DNA from: Arthrobacter antibioticus
GTDB lineage: Bacteria > Actinomycetota > Actinomycetes > Actinomycetales > Micrococcaceae
Reading direction: 5' to 3'
DNA length: 64,000 nt
NCBI RefSeq assembly: GCF_030063205.1
Contig: NZ_JASISQ010000001.1
Location: forward strand, 173,142 to 237,141
In this document: positions 17,554 through 27,238 of the stretch, one piece after another
How the letters are laid out: the number at the start of each line of letters is the position of its first letter
Position numbering within the stretch: the first letter of the stretch is position 1
The notes under the pieces: model-generated
Database searches by the model: none
Told to the model about the DNA's origin: nothing
The model's input: the letters and a program-made list of their open reading frames with translations, nothing else
Made by a program: the position numbers and the translations under genes

Positions 17554-18636
17554 ATGAACCATATTAACTCCAGCGAAGCACCCACAGCCCCGCATGGTGC
17601 CGGCGCCCCCCATGGTGCCGGCGCCCGCCGCGGCTTGTTCCGCGCGGGCGAACGTGTGCAGCTAACCGACGAACGTGGGCGCATGAATACTGTGACATTG
17701 ACACCGGGGACCGCTTATCACACGCATAAGGGCTTCCTGAATCATGATCTGCTGATCGGTGCTCCCGAAGGTTCCATGGTTGAGAGCAACGTTGGGCAGC
17801 AGTACCAAGCCCTCCGTCCGCTGCTCTCAGATTTTGTCCTGTCAATGCCCCGTGGTGCTGCTGTTGTCTATCCCAAGGATGCCGGCCAGATCATCACCAT
17901 GGGAGATATCTACCCGGGTGCTCGTGTTGTTGAAGCCGGTGTGGGCTCCGGTGCGCTCTCAATCTCGCTACTGCGCGCCGTGGGGGACAACGGTTACCTG
18001 CATTCCTTTGAACGCAGAGAAGAATTTGCTGACATTGCCCGCGGCAACGTCGAGACAATCTTTGGTGGTCCCCACCCGGCCTGGAAGATCTCTCTGGGTG
18101 ATTTCCAAGATCAAGTGGTAGAACAGGAAGCCCCAGGTAGCATTGACCGCGTGGTCCTGGACATGCTTGCCCCGTGGGAATGTCTCGATGCTGTGGCAAC
18201 AGTGCTGGCACCAGGCGGGGTGTGGATTAACTATGTGGCCACGGTGACCCAGCTTTCCCGGACTGCGGAGGCTATACGGGCCGATGGCCGCTTCACGGAG
18301 CCGGACGCGTGGGAGTCGATGGTACGCGGCTGGCATCTGGAGGGGCTTGCTGTCCGTCCTGACCATCGAATGGTGGCACACACCGGTTTCCTGATGGTCA
18401 CACGCCGCCTCGCGGACGGGGTAACCGGCATGACACTAAAACGTCGCGCCTCCAAGACCGACTTCGCCCAAGAAGACCTGGATGCATGGACTCCAGCAGC
18501 GGTAGGGGAGCGCGCAGTTTCTGATAAGAAACTGCGCCGTGCTGCCAGGGACGCCTCATCAACGATCCAGACGAAACGGACAAAGAGTAAGTCCACAGAC
18601 GAAGGAAACGGTCAGGAAACCGTCTCCGACGCATAA
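17554..18636 (+). CDS. trmI: tRNA (adenine(58)-N1)-methyltransferase
   Basis: 360 residues from ATG 17554. SAM-dependent methyltransferase that makes m1A58 in the T loop of tRNA. The TrmI-specific N-terminal beta domain (LFRAGERVQLTDERGR) is followed by the SAM motif VVEAGVGSGALSI, the second acidic residue in SFERREEFA, and VVLDMLAPWE. The first 20 residues hold a PHGAGAPHGAGA duplication and are likely disordered; the last 60 are basic and helical. trmI directly upstream of arc is the usual order in proteasome-bearing Actinobacteria. Confidence 0.94.
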   Translation: MNHINSSEAPTAPHGAGAPHGAGARRGLFRAGERVQLTDERGRMNTVTLTPGTAYHTHKGFLNHDLLIGAPEGSMVESNVGQQYQALRPLLSDFVLSMPRGAAVVYPKDAGQIITMGDIYPGARVVEAGVGSGALSISLLRAVGDNGYLHSFERREEFADIARGNVETIFGGPHPAWKISLGDFQDQVVEQEAPGSIDRVVLDMLAPWECLDAVATVLAPGGVWINYVATVTQLSRTAEAIRADGRFTEPDAWESMVRGWHLEGLAVRPDHRMVAHTGFLMVTRRLADGVTGMTLKRRASKTDFAQEDLDAWTPAAVGERAVSDKKLRRAARDASSTIQTKRTKSKSTDEGNGQETVSDA

Positions 18637-18690
18637 ACGCACTAAAATCAGCTGTACCGGCCGGCCACGGCTGCGGAAGGATCGATGGTT

Positions 18691-20487
18691 ATGAGCGAAT
18701 CAACTCACTCCACCCCGGAAAGCCCTGCCCAGGGCGTTCCCCCTACGAGTGTCCCCACACTGGGGTCCCAAGGGACCAGCTATACAGCGGGGCCCGGCCA
18801 ACAAGCAGTGTTAGAACGCCAACTTAACGTGCTCCGTGACAAGGCGCGCAACCTTGATCGGCAGCTGGCCTCGACCACGGCAAATAACTCCAAACTTGTG
18901 GCAGTTCTTGAGACCGCCAAAGCGGAAATTCAGAAATTGCGATCGGCGCTGGAGAACGACGGCGAGCCACCCTATAGTTTTGGCACCATCGTGGCGCTTA
19001 ACAAGCCTGAGGCTGTTTCAGGAAATAGCTCTGCACAGTCTCGTGAAAGCTTGGACGTTTACGCCTCTGGACGGAAAATGCGTCTTGGTCTTAGCCCGTT
19101 GTTGCGTATGAACGAACTTTCCGTGGGCCAAGAAGTGCTCCTCAATGAGGCTTTTACAGTCATCGCTGCTCTGGGTTTCGAGAAGGTTGGCGAGTTAGTC
19201 ACTGTCAAGGAACTGCTGGGCACCAGCCGGGTACTGGTTCTTGGCCGCGCCGATGAAGAACGTGTTGTGCGCTTGGCAGGGGTTCTCCAAGGTGGTGTTG
19301 TCAAGGTAGGCGACGCACTCACTATTGACGGCCGCACAGGCTACGCGTTGGAAAAGATCCCCCGTTCCGAAGTGGAGAACCTCATCCTTGAAGAGGTACC
19401 GGATATTTCCTACTCGGACATTGGTGGACTAAAATCCCAGATTGAACAAATTCGCGACGCAGTGGAACTGCCGTTCCTGCACCCGGATTTGTACATTGAA
19501 CACGGTCTGAAGGCTCCCAAGGGTATTCTGCTTTACGGCCCGCCAGGCTGTGGAAAGACTCTCATTGCTAAGGCCGTTGCCAACTCACTGGCTAAACGTG
19601 CCAGGGAACGCTCGGGCGTGAAAGACCAAAAAAGCTATTTCCTGAACATCAAGGGCCCCGAACTTCTGGATAAGTATGTGGGAGAAACTGAGCGTCAAAT
19701 ACGACTCATTTTCAGCCGGGCACGCGAGAAGGCCTCTGATGGAAGTGCGGTTGTTGTATTTTTCGATGAGATGGACTCGTTGTTCCGCACCCGCGGAACG
19801 GGCGTCTCATCAGATGTGGAAACAACTATTGTGCCGCAACTGCTCAGCGAAATTGACGGCGTCGAACGTCTTGACAATGTCATTGTTATTGGCGCTTCCA
19901 ACCGTGAAGACATGATTGATCCGGCCATCCTGCGCCCGGGCCGGCTTGATGTAAAAGTGAAGATTCAGCGTCCAGACGCGGAAGCTGCTGCAGATATCTT
20001 CGCAAAATACGTCACAACGGCGCTGCCTTTCCACGCGGATGACTTGGTGGCGAACAACGGTAGCGTCCAGGACACAGTCGACGCGATGATCCAGCGAACT
20101 GTTGAAGCCATGTACGCCACGGACAAGGCCAATGAATTCCTAGAAGTGACCTATGCAAATGGTGACACCGAAATGCTGTATTTCAAGGATTTCAACTCTG
20201 GTGCTGTCATCCAAAACGTTGTTGATAGAGCTAAAAAGTATGCCATTAAGGACCTTCTGACAAGTGGTGAACGGGGCATTCGGATCGAACACATGCTCAG
20301 GGCTGTTGTTGATGAGTTCCGCGAGCATGAAGATATGCCCAACACCACCAACCCCGATGATTGGGCAAGAATCTCGGGTAAGAAGGGTGAACGGATCACC
20401 TACATTCGCACGATCGTGCAGAGCAAGGAAGGCCAGGTGCCGGGGCGGACCCTTGAAACAATGCACAACACGGGGCAGTACCTGTGA
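18691..20487 (+). CDS. arc: Proteasomal ATPase ARC/Mpa
   Basis: AAA+ unfoldase that binds pupylated substrates with its coiled coils and feeds them into the 20S core. 598 residues from ATG 18691 (9 bases after GGAAGGA; an ATG 6 bases earlier is too close). Order: disordered N-tail, coiled coil about residues 35-90 ([15 protein letters not shown]), two OB domains, AAA+ module with Walker A GPPGCGKT near residue 283, Walker B VVFFDEMD, arginine finger region RPGRLD. The C-terminus ends GQYL, the penultimate-Tyr motif that docks into the proteasome alpha ring. Its stop overlaps the dop start. Confidence 0.97.
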   Translation: MSESTHSTPESPAQGVPPTSVPTLGSQGTSYTAGPGQQAVLERQLNVLRDKARNLDRQLASTTANNSKLVAVLETAKAEIQKLRSALENDGEPPYSFGTIVALNKPEAVSGNSSAQSRESLDVYASGRKMRLGLSPLLRMNELSVGQEVLLNEAFTVIAALGFEKVGELVTVKELLGTSRVLVLGRADEERVVRLAGVLQGGVVKVGDALTIDGRTGYALEKIPRSEVENLILEEVPDISYSDIGGLKSQIEQIRDAVELPFLHPDLYIEHGLKAPKGILLYGPPGCGKTLIAKAVANSLAKRARERSGVKDQKSYFLNIKGPELLDKYVGETERQIRLIFSRAREKASDGSAVVVFFDEMDSLFRTRGTGVSSDVETTIVPQLLSEIDGVERLDNVIVIGASNREDMIDPAILRPGRLDVKVKIQRPDAEAAADIFAKYVTTALPFHADDLVANNGSVQDTVDAMIQRTVEAMYATDKANEFLEVTYANGDTEMLYFKDFNSGAVIQNVVDRAKKYAIKDLLTSGERGIRIEHMLRAVVDEFREHEDMPNTTNPDDWARISGKKGERITYIRTIVQSKEGQVPGRTLETMHNTGQYL

Positions 20488-22079
20488 GCGTAGTGCGGGT
20501 GATGGGTGCCGAAACCGAATATGGGATTCATGCTCCAAGCGGCGGCACCTTCAATGCCACATGGCTTTCAACCCAGGTGGTGCACGCCTATTCACAGTCA
20601 ACCAAGCAGCGTGCCGCAGCCGGGGGTGAAACACGCTGGGACTACACGGATGAGGATCCGTTAGCTGATGCACGCGGGTGGTCCGTGCCCAGGGCGTCCG
20701 CGCATCCCAGTCAGCTCACCGATGTGGAACCGGAATTAACAGCAGCTCAGATTGCCCTTGAAGGTGGCGAGTGCGCAGACATCACGGCTCCCTTAATGAT
20801 GAATATGGTGTTGGGTAACGGTGCACGGCTATACGTGGACCATGCACATCCGGAATATTCTTCGCCCGAGGTAACGAATCCTCTGGATGCTGTCCGCTGG
20901 GATGGCGCCGGGGACCTTGTGGCGCTAGCGGCCGTGCGCAGGATTGCCGCCACGCCGGGGTTGCCCGAGATTAACCTTTACAAAAACAACACTGATAACA
21001 AAGCGGTCTCTTACGGCAGCCACGAAAATTACTTGATGCCGCGCTCTGTCCCTTTCAGCAGCATTGTCCAAGGATTGACGCCTTTCTTCGTCACACGGGC
21101 CATTATGTGTGGTGCTGGCAGGGTTGGGATAGGCCAGGATGGCTCCGGGGTTGGCTTCCAGATTAGCCAACGAGCCGATTTCTTTGAGGCTGAGGTTGGT
21201 TTGGAAACAACCATTCGCCGGCCCATAATCAACACCCGGGATGAACCGCATGCGGTGGCTACGAAGTACCGCCGGCTCCATGTGATTATTGGCGACGCAA
21301 ACCTCAGCCAAATTGCCAACTACCTTAAATTCGGTACCAGCGCACTTGTGCTTGACATGATTGAGCACGGAAATGCCCCGGAACTGGAATTCTCCGATTC
21401 AGTCTCTACGCTGCAGGACATCAGCCACGACTGGGAACTGAAGCAAACGCATCAGCTCACAGATGGGCGGCGTGTCAGCGCTTTGGATGTGCAGTGGATG
21501 TACCTCAACGCCGCCAGGAAGCATGCGGAAGCCAACGGTTCAAGCCATCCCGCAACAGGTGACGGCCACACAGCAGCTGTACTGGCCAAGTGGGAAGAAG
21601 TCCTCACTGCCTTGGGCAGTGATCCGATGAGTCTTGCCAATCAGCTGGAATGGGTGGCCAAACTCAACCTCATGCAGCAATACAAAGCACGCGATGACAT
21701 GGCGTGGAACGATCCCAGGCTGGGGCTCATTGATTTGCAGTGGTCTGACATCCGTCCCGAAAAGGGACTTTATTACAAACTACTGCAGCTTGGCCGCATG
21801 CAACGGGTGGTCACCGACGAATCAATTCGTGCAGCTGTTCAGCAACCACCGACAGATACCAGGGCCTATTTCCGTGGCCGGTGTATTCAGGAATTTGGTT
21901 CACATGTGGTGGGTGCCAGCTGGGATTCAGTGATCTTTGAACTACCCGAGATGCGACGACTTCAGCGTGTTTCCACCAAGGAGCCGCTGCGTGGGACTGC
22001 AGAATTAACAGCATCTCTTTTTGATCAGAACAACGGGCTGGCGGATTTCCTGGGCCAATTGTTATCCGACACTCATTAG
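20484..22079 (+). CDS. dop: Depupylase / Pup deamidase
   Basis: 531 residues. Converts the C-terminal Gln of Pup to Glu and also removes Pup from substrates. Glutamine-synthetase-like fold with [11 protein letters not shown] at the start (catalytic Asp/Glu and Mg ligands), YASPEV-like [10 protein letters not shown], and NTRDEPHA. The long insertion after residue 40 ([15 protein letters not shown] to about residue 90) is the Dop loop absent from PafA. Start GTG 20484 overlaps the arc TGA (GTGA). A second GTG 9 bases downstream would be an equally reasonable start. Confidence 0.96.
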   Translation: MSVVRVMGAETEYGIHAPSGGTFNATWLSTQVVHAYSQSTKQRAAAGGETRWDYTDEDPLADARGWSVPRASAHPSQLTDVEPELTAAQIALEGGECADITAPLMMNMVLGNGARLYVDHAHPEYSSPEVTNPLDAVRWDGAGDLVALAAVRRIAATPGLPEINLYKNNTDNKAVSYGSHENYLMPRSVPFSSIVQGLTPFFVTRAIMCGAGRVGIGQDGSGVGFQISQRADFFEAEVGLETTIRRPIINTRDEPHAVATKYRRLHVIIGDANLSQIANYLKFGTSALVLDMIEHGNAPELEFSDSVSTLQDISHDWELKQTHQLTDGRRVSALDVQWMYLNAARKHAEANGSSHPATGDGHTAAVLAKWEEVLTALGSDPMSLANQLEWVAKLNLMQQYKARDDMAWNDPRLGLIDLQWSDIRPEKGLYYKLLQLGRMQRVVTDESIRAAVQQPPTDTRAYFRGRCIQEFGSHVVGASWDSVIFELPEMRRLQRVSTKEPLRGTAELTASLFDQNNGLADFLGQLLSDTH

Positions 22080-22220
22080 CAGGCAGCTTTTAGGGTCCGC
22101 TTTTAAGGTCCGCTGCATGAGAGACGCAGTTGATACCGGCACACAAATGTTGCACGTCCGTGGCAGGATGGGATCAGATGCCGGTGTCGGTATCTGGGAA
22201 ACACGCAAAAAGGACTCATC

Positions 22221-22427
22221 ATGGCATCGCAGGAACAAAAGAACACCTCCTCCCGCCCCGAAGAGGAACATCTCGAGGATGTGCCCTTGCCGGTCCCCAA
22301 CCCGGATTCTGGATCCGCCCAGGCGGCTACCTCCGGCGTGGATGATCTACTCGATGAAATTGACGGCGTCCTTGAAGTCAACGCTGAAGAGTTTGTCCGC
22401 GGCTTTGTCCAAAAAGGTGGACAGTAG
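22221..22427 (+). CDS. pup: Prokaryotic ubiquitin-like protein Pup
   Basis: 68-residue intrinsically disordered tag that is linked to lysines of target proteins. ATG 22221 follows AAAGGA. The acidic middle and the helix-forming DLLDEIDGVLEVNAEEFVR that binds the ARC coiled coil are present, and the C-terminus is GGQ, so Dop must deamidate it to GGE before ligation. About 140 bases separate it from dop; the next gene starts 7 bases after its stop. Confidence 0.97.
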   Translation: MASQEQKNTSSRPEEEHLEDVPLPVPNPDSGSAQAATSGVDDLLDEIDGVLEVNAEEFVRGFVQKGGQ

Positions 22428-22433
22428 GGACTC

Positions 22434-23255
22434 ATGAGTGTCCACAGCAGCCGCAATTTTCCAGCGCTGGAAACCGGAGGTTCTTCGTCGTCGTTCTTTG
22501 ACCATGTCAGCCGCACCAATCCGGGGCTGCTGCCGTTCAGCCAAAACCTCCCCGCGGGTACTGTTCCACTAACCCCACATGGCACAACCATCGTTGCCCT
22601 GACCTTCGCTGGTGGTGTCCTCATGGCAGGGGATCGCCGTGCCACCATGGGCTCCATGATCGCCAATAGGCATATTGAGAAAGTGTTCCCGGCAGATAGA
22701 TACTCCGTGTTGGGGATCGCTGGAACTGCCGGCATCGCTATTGATATTGTGCGATTATTTCAGGTTGAACTTGAGCACTACGAGAAGATTGAAGGCACAC
22801 TGCTCAGTCTTGAAGGTAAGGCAAACCGACTTGGCGCAATGATCCGGGCAAACCTTCCCATGGCGTTACAGGGCCTCTCCGTGGTTCCGCTATTTGCCGG
22901 CATTGACGCAGGCCAAGCGGTTGGGCGGCTCTTTTCCTACGATGTCACTGGCGGACGGTATGAGGAGCTTGAACACCACAGCATCGGCTCCGGCTCAGTG
23001 TTTGCCCGCGGTGCGCTGAAGAAGCTCTGGCGCCCGGAGCTGTCCGAAGATGAAGCCATAGCCGTAGGGGTGGAAGCCCTCATAGACGCAGCCGACGACG
23101 ATTCGGCCACGGGCGGGCCGGACCTTGTGCGCAAGCTGTGGCCGGTGGTTTATGTTGTGCGGGACGCCGGCGTAACAAGGGTTGCCCAGGAGGTGTTGGC
23201 TTCAGTGGTGGGGACCATCGTTACCCAACGGACCCTGGAACGAAGGGAGGCATAA
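22434..23255 (+). CDS. prcB: 20S proteasome beta subunit
   Basis: 273 residues with a propeptide of about 50; autoprocessing at HG/TT exposes the N-terminal Thr (T51) that is the nucleophile. Further catalytic residues are visible in LMAGDRRAT (Asp) and in the Lys of [18 protein letters not shown] is the conserved glycine-rich stretch of beta subunits. The stop codon is followed directly by prcA, whose ribosome-binding site lies in the last prcB codons. Confidence 0.97.
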   Translation: MSVHSSRNFPALETGGSSSSFFDHVSRTNPGLLPFSQNLPAGTVPLTPHGTTIVALTFAGGVLMAGDRRATMGSMIANRHIEKVFPADRYSVLGIAGTAGIAIDIVRLFQVELEHYEKIEGTLLSLEGKANRLGAMIRANLPMALQGLSVVPLFAGIDAGQAVGRLFSYDVTGGRYEELEHHSIGSGSVFARGALKKLWRPELSEDEAIAVGVEALIDAADDDSATGGPDLVRKLWPVVYVVRDAGVTRVAQEVLASVVGTIVTQRTLERREA

Positions 23256-23256
23256 C

Positions 23257-23997
23257 ATGGCACAACAATTTTATGTTTCCCCCGAACAGGTCATGAAGGA
23301 TAGGGCCGATTTTGCCCGCAAAGGAATTGCTCGGGGTAAGTCAGTAGTAGTGCTGATTTACCGAGACGGCATGGCCTTGGTGGCAGAAAACCCATCTCCA
23401 ACGTTGCATAAGATCGGTGAAATTTATGACCGCATTGCGTTCGCCGCTGTGGGGAAGTACAACGAGTTTGAGAGTCTGAGACAAGCAGGTGTGCGTTACG
23501 CGGATGTGCGTGGTTATTCATACGACAGAGTTGATGTAACAGCCCGTGGTCTTGCCAGTGTTTACGCACAAAGTCTAGGTTCAGTTTTCACGGCAGAGCA
23601 AAAACCCTTCGAAGTAGAACTCGCGGTAGCTGAGGTGGGGCAGCGGCAGGGTGAGGACCATATTTTTCGCCTGAATTTTGATGGCTCCATCTCTGACGAA
23701 TCTGGTTTTCTGGCTATGGGGGGAAAAGCCGATTTGGTACAAGCAGAACTTGAGCATCTCTGGTCCACCGGGGCCACACTTGATAAAGCACTACGCTGGG
23801 CCGTCACCGCCTTGGAAGCGCCGCGGGCCGCAGTGCCGGCCGCCGGCGCAGGGACAGCCCAGCCCTTGTTGGCCAACACTTTGGAAGTAGCCATCCTGGA
23901 TCGGACACCGGCACAGTCAAGTGGCTCATTTAGGTCCTTCAGACGACTCACACCCAATGACATCGCCAGGGAACTTAGCCAAGACTCTTCCCCCTGA
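23257..23997 (+). CDS. prcA: 20S proteasome alpha subunit
   Basis: 246 residues from ATG 23257 (AAGGGAGG 7 bases upstream). Forms the outer gate rings of the 20S core. The N-terminal FYVSPEQVMKDRADFARKG is the gating segment typical of actinobacterial alpha subunits; GIARGKSVVVL and GEIYDRIAFAAVGKYNEF follow. No catalytic Thr, as expected. C-terminus is a low-complexity tail ending DSSP. Confidence 0.97.
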   Translation: MAQQFYVSPEQVMKDRADFARKGIARGKSVVVLIYRDGMALVAENPSPTLHKIGEIYDRIAFAAVGKYNEFESLRQAGVRYADVRGYSYDRVDVTARGLASVYAQSLGSVFTAEQKPFEVELAVAEVGQRQGEDHIFRLNFDGSISDESGFLAMGGKADLVQAELEHLWSTGATLDKALRWAVTALEAPRAAVPAAGAGTAQPLLANTLEVAILDRTPAQSSGSFRSFRRLTPNDIARELSQDSSP

Positions 23998-24084
23998 ACC
24001 GACCCCGGCTAGAAGAATCAGTTAGAGTCCCAGCAAGCAATTATGCACAACAACTAATGCACTACAACTTAGGAGGCCTCACTA

Positions 24085-25458
24085 GTGGACCGGCGGATAT
24101 TTGGGATAGAAACTGAGTTTGGTGTGACATATTCTGCGCCCGGCTCACGTCCATTGTCCCCGGAGGAAGTTGCCAGGTATCTCTTCCGTAAAGTGGTGAG
24201 CTGGGGACGCTCCTCCAACGTTTTCTTACCCAATGGCTCACGCCTGTACTTAGATGTAGGTTCGCACCCCGAATATGCCACTGCCGAATGCGACAGTATC
24301 GGTTCACTCATTGCCCATGACAGGGCAGGGGAGACGATCCTGCACGAACTCGTTCAAGAGGCGCAGGATCGGCTGGAAACCGAAGGCTACCCGGGACAAA
24401 TCTTCCTTTTCAAGAACAACGTGGATTCAGCGGGCAACTCCTACGGCAGCCACGAGAACTACTTGATCCCTCGCAGGGGCGAATTTAATCGTCTGGCAGA
24501 CATCCTCATACCCTTCCTTGTTACCCGTCAGCTACTGTCCGGGGCCGGGAAGGTCCTTCCCGCGCAGCAGGGCGGAAAGTACGCTTTCTCCCAACGAGCA
24601 GACCATATCTGGGAGGGCCTTTCATCCGCCACGACCCGTTCTCGCCCCATCATTAATACCCGCGACGAGCCCCACGCCGATGCTGAGCTGTACCGCCGTT
24701 TGCACGTCATTGTGGGGGACTCAAACATGTCTGAAACCACCACGATGCTCAAAGTGGGCAGCGTGGACTTAATTCTGCGCATGATTGAGGCCGGAACGAT
24801 CATGAGTGACATGCGTTTGGAAAACCCCATCCGCAGCATCCGTGAAATCTCCCACGACATCACAGGCAAGCACCCTGTGAAGATGGCTGACGGTCGTACT
24901 CTGACAGCCATAGAAATTCAGCGGCATTATCTTGAGAAGGTCAGTAGCTTTGTCCGCTCGAACGGGGCTCATCACGAGCTGGTGCCACGCATTCTGGATT
25001 TGTGGGAACGTACGCTGGATGCCGTTGAAGCCGAAAACTATTCAAGTATCGACACGGAAATTGATTGGGCCATCAAGGCCAAACTGCTGGGGGCTTACGC
25101 TGAGCGGCACCAGGTAAAATGGGGGTCACCAGAAGTTGGCCAGCTGGATTTGCGCTATCACGATATTTCGCCCGAGCGTGGACTGTTCAACAAGCTTCAG
25201 AGGCGTGGCGCAGCGGCAACTGTGAGTACGGCTGCCCAGATTGCCATAGCTACACAGACGCCACCAACAACCACTCGCGCCCATTTGCGCGGAAAATTTG
25301 TCACAGCAGCACGCGATGCCGGCCGCGACTACACGGTTGATTGGGTGCACTTGAAGCTCAATGATCGGTCCCATCAAACGATCCTCTGCAAGGATCCGTT
25401 TAAGAGCCAGGATAAAAGAGTGGATGCGATGATCGCTTCTCTGCGGGGCGGGCATTGA
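24085..25458 (+). CDS. pafA: Pup-protein ligase
   Basis: 457 residues, GTG start with AGGAGG upstream. Links the C-terminal Glu of Pup to substrate lysines using ATP. Dop-like glutamine-synthetase fold beginning [14 protein letters not shown] with the Mg-binding Glu residues, without the Dop loop; [17 protein letters not shown] and [13 protein letters not shown] are the conserved blocks, and the small C-terminal domain is present. Fifth gene of the proteasome set in the standard order dop-pup-prcB-prcA-pafA. Confidence 0.97.
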   Translation: MDRRIFGIETEFGVTYSAPGSRPLSPEEVARYLFRKVVSWGRSSNVFLPNGSRLYLDVGSHPEYATAECDSIGSLIAHDRAGETILHELVQEAQDRLETEGYPGQIFLFKNNVDSAGNSYGSHENYLIPRRGEFNRLADILIPFLVTRQLLSGAGKVLPAQQGGKYAFSQRADHIWEGLSSATTRSRPIINTRDEPHADAELYRRLHVIVGDSNMSETTTMLKVGSVDLILRMIEAGTIMSDMRLENPIRSIREISHDITGKHPVKMADGRTLTAIEIQRHYLEKVSSFVRSNGAHHELVPRILDLWERTLDAVEAENYSSIDTEIDWAIKAKLLGAYAERHQVKWGSPEVGQLDLRYHDISPERGLFNKLQRRGAAATVSTAAQIAIATQTPPTTTRAHLRGKFVTAARDAGRDYTVDWVHLKLNDRSHQTILCKDPFKSQDKRVDAMIASLRGGH

Positions 25459-25646
25459 CAGGCAGCACCACCCTTGGCGCCGGTTGAGCACGTAAAATAG
25501 ACACCAGAGTTCTTCTTTCACATCTACATTCAACTCAACAAGCAGGTTCCGTCCAGCTTTAGCCACTAGGCTGATGGCTGTTCATGGCCCCCAAGTGTTC
25601 ACTACGCTCCGTTTGTTCCCATAATCCTTTTCCCAACTTCGAAAGT

Positions 25647-26609
25647 GTGCCTGTGCGCCGATTTCTTGCCCTGCTTCTTCCTCTGCTGCTCTTAACGACA
25701 GCATGTTCACCCGGATCCTCCGATCCTGCTTCCTCGAATGCCCCAAGCGTCTCCATTCCACCAGCCAACGCCGAGGCCCTGGCATCGGTGAAAGTTCAGG
25801 ATCAAGGTAAAGGCAAAGCGCCCAAAGTCACTTTTGACACACCCTTGAGCGTTCAATCCGAATCAATCCGGGTTGTCAACGAGGGCAAAGGCGAGCCTGT
25901 CAAGGCTGGTCAAGCTGTGACCCTTCAGGCTATCGAGCTCAATGCTAAAGATGGGAAAGCCACCGCAGACAGCTTCAGCGAACCAGCGGGTCAGCGCCTT
26001 GTCTTTGACGACACATTCAAAGCACAAAACGCCGTGGTATATGACACTTTCGTTGGCGCCAAGGTCGGCTCATACGTGGCATACGCCAACCCCCAGGCCA
26101 CAGCCGCACAGAGCGGCACGGAAGCGCCCGCACAGCCCACAGTCCTGACAGTGTTCCTGATTGAGGCTGCCAGTGACGTTGCCAAGCCGCTGAGCAAGCC
26201 AGAAGGTGAGAGCGTCACCCCGCCCGCCGGCCTACCAACGGTGAAGGACAATGACAAAGGTGTTCCGGAGATCAGCATCGGAGACGCCAAGGCTCCCACG
26301 GAACTTGTTGCACAGGATCTGATCATTGGTAAGGGTCCCGCGTTAAAGGCCACCGACACGCTTGTCGCCAACTATGTAGGTGTGAACTTCGTGGGTGGGG
26401 AAGTCTTCGACTCCAGCTTTGGCAAGGGCGAACCTGCCACCTTTGGATTGAACCAAGTCATCAAGGGTTGGACTCAGGGCTTAACGGGTAAAACTGTAGG
26501 CTCACGAGTACTGCTCGTAATCCCCAAGGACATGGCTTACGGCGACGGCGGCCAGGGTAAGGCCAAGGGCGATCTTGTCTTTGTTGTTGATATCCTTGGT
26601 GTCCAGTAA
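25647..26609 (+). CDS. Lipoprotein with FKBP-type peptidyl-prolyl isomerase domain
   Basis: 320 residues from GTG 25647 (a second GTG stands 6 bases later). Signal sequence RRFLALLLPLLLLTTACS has a lipobox LTTAC, so the mature protein is a surface lipoprotein anchored at Cys. The C-terminal 95 residues are a complete FKBP domain (YVGVNF, EVFDSSF, VIKGWTQGL, IPKDMAYGDGG); the middle segment is a second, degenerate FKBP-like domain. It probably assists folding of exported proteins. It is followed by a second, cytoplasmic FKBP, and the pair lies between pafA and pafBC as in many Arthrobacter-type genomes. Confidence 0.92.
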   Translation: MPVRRFLALLLPLLLLTTACSPGSSDPASSNAPSVSIPPANAEALASVKVQDQGKGKAPKVTFDTPLSVQSESIRVVNEGKGEPVKAGQAVTLQAIELNAKDGKATADSFSEPAGQRLVFDDTFKAQNAVVYDTFVGAKVGSYVAYANPQATAAQSGTEAPAQPTVLTVFLIEAASDVAKPLSKPEGESVTPPAGLPTVKDNDKGVPEISIGDAKAPTELVAQDLIIGKGPALKATDTLVANYVGVNFVGGEVFDSSFGKGEPATFGLNQVIKGWTQGLTGKTVGSRVLLVIPKDMAYGDGGQGKAKGDLVFVVDILGVQ

Positions 26610-26639
26610 CTAGAAATATCTTCCACAACGAGGAGCATC

Positions 26640-27035
26640 ATGTCTTTTGGAACCCTTAACTTTGACCGCAGCAAGCCCGAAATCGATTTCCCGGAACACG
26701 GTGCCCCCACCGAACTGGTCATTGAAGAGCTAATCGAGGGCGAAGGCCCAGCAGTCGTTGCAGGAAATACAATTTCGGCCCATTATGTTGGAGTTGCTTT
26801 CTCCACTGGTGAGGAATTTGATTCTTCCTGGAACCGGGGCACCCCTCTTGAGTTCAAGGCCGGCATCGGTCAGGTTATTCAGGGCTGGGACCAGGGTCTG
26901 CTCGGCATGAAAGTTGGCGGACGCCGTCGACTGGAAATTCCCTCCGAATTAGCCTACGGATCACGTGGCGCGGCCGGAGCGATCGCTCCTAACGAAGCGT
27001 TGATCTTTGTCGTTGACCTGATGGGCGTGCGGTAA
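26640..27035 (+). CDS. FKBP-type peptidyl-prolyl cis-trans isomerase
   Basis: 131 residues, ATG after GAGGAG. Single FKBP domain without signal peptide: HYVGVAFSTGEEFDSSW, FKAGIGQVIQGWDQGL, RRRLEIPSELAYG, ALIFVVDLMGV. All of the usual aromatic pocket residues (Tyr, Phe, Trp) are visible. A strong terminator closes the transcript after it. Confidence 0.95.
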   Translation: MSFGTLNFDRSKPEIDFPEHGAPTELVIEELIEGEGPAVVAGNTISAHYVGVAFSTGEEFDSSWNRGTPLEFKAGIGQVIQGWDQGLLGMKVGGRRRLEIPSELAYGSRGAAGAIAPNEALIFVVDLMGVR

Positions 27036-27092
27036 GGCCCACTCTCACAAGCGGCCCACTCCGGCATCGCCGGTGAGATCCACAAAAATATC

Positions 27093-27136
27093 AAACAATC
27101 TGGTCGCCAAGGTATTTCTTGGCGACCAGATTGTTT
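27093..27136 (+). terminator. Terminator after the proteasome/FKBP genes
   Basis: Perfect 19-bp arms, 27093-27111 and 27118-27136 (right arm begins CTTGGCGACC), 6-base loop, followed by CCCTTTAA; the arm itself ends GTTT. The mirrored AAAC before the left arm would allow some reverse activity. Confidence 0.92.
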
Positions 27137-27238
27137 CCCTTTAACCTCCGCGATCTATTCCTTCAAATAATCTGCCATTTCCTGGCCGGGCCCGCTCGTT
27201 GGCGATAAGTTGGCGAACCGGCTAGTACTGTGGGCCAT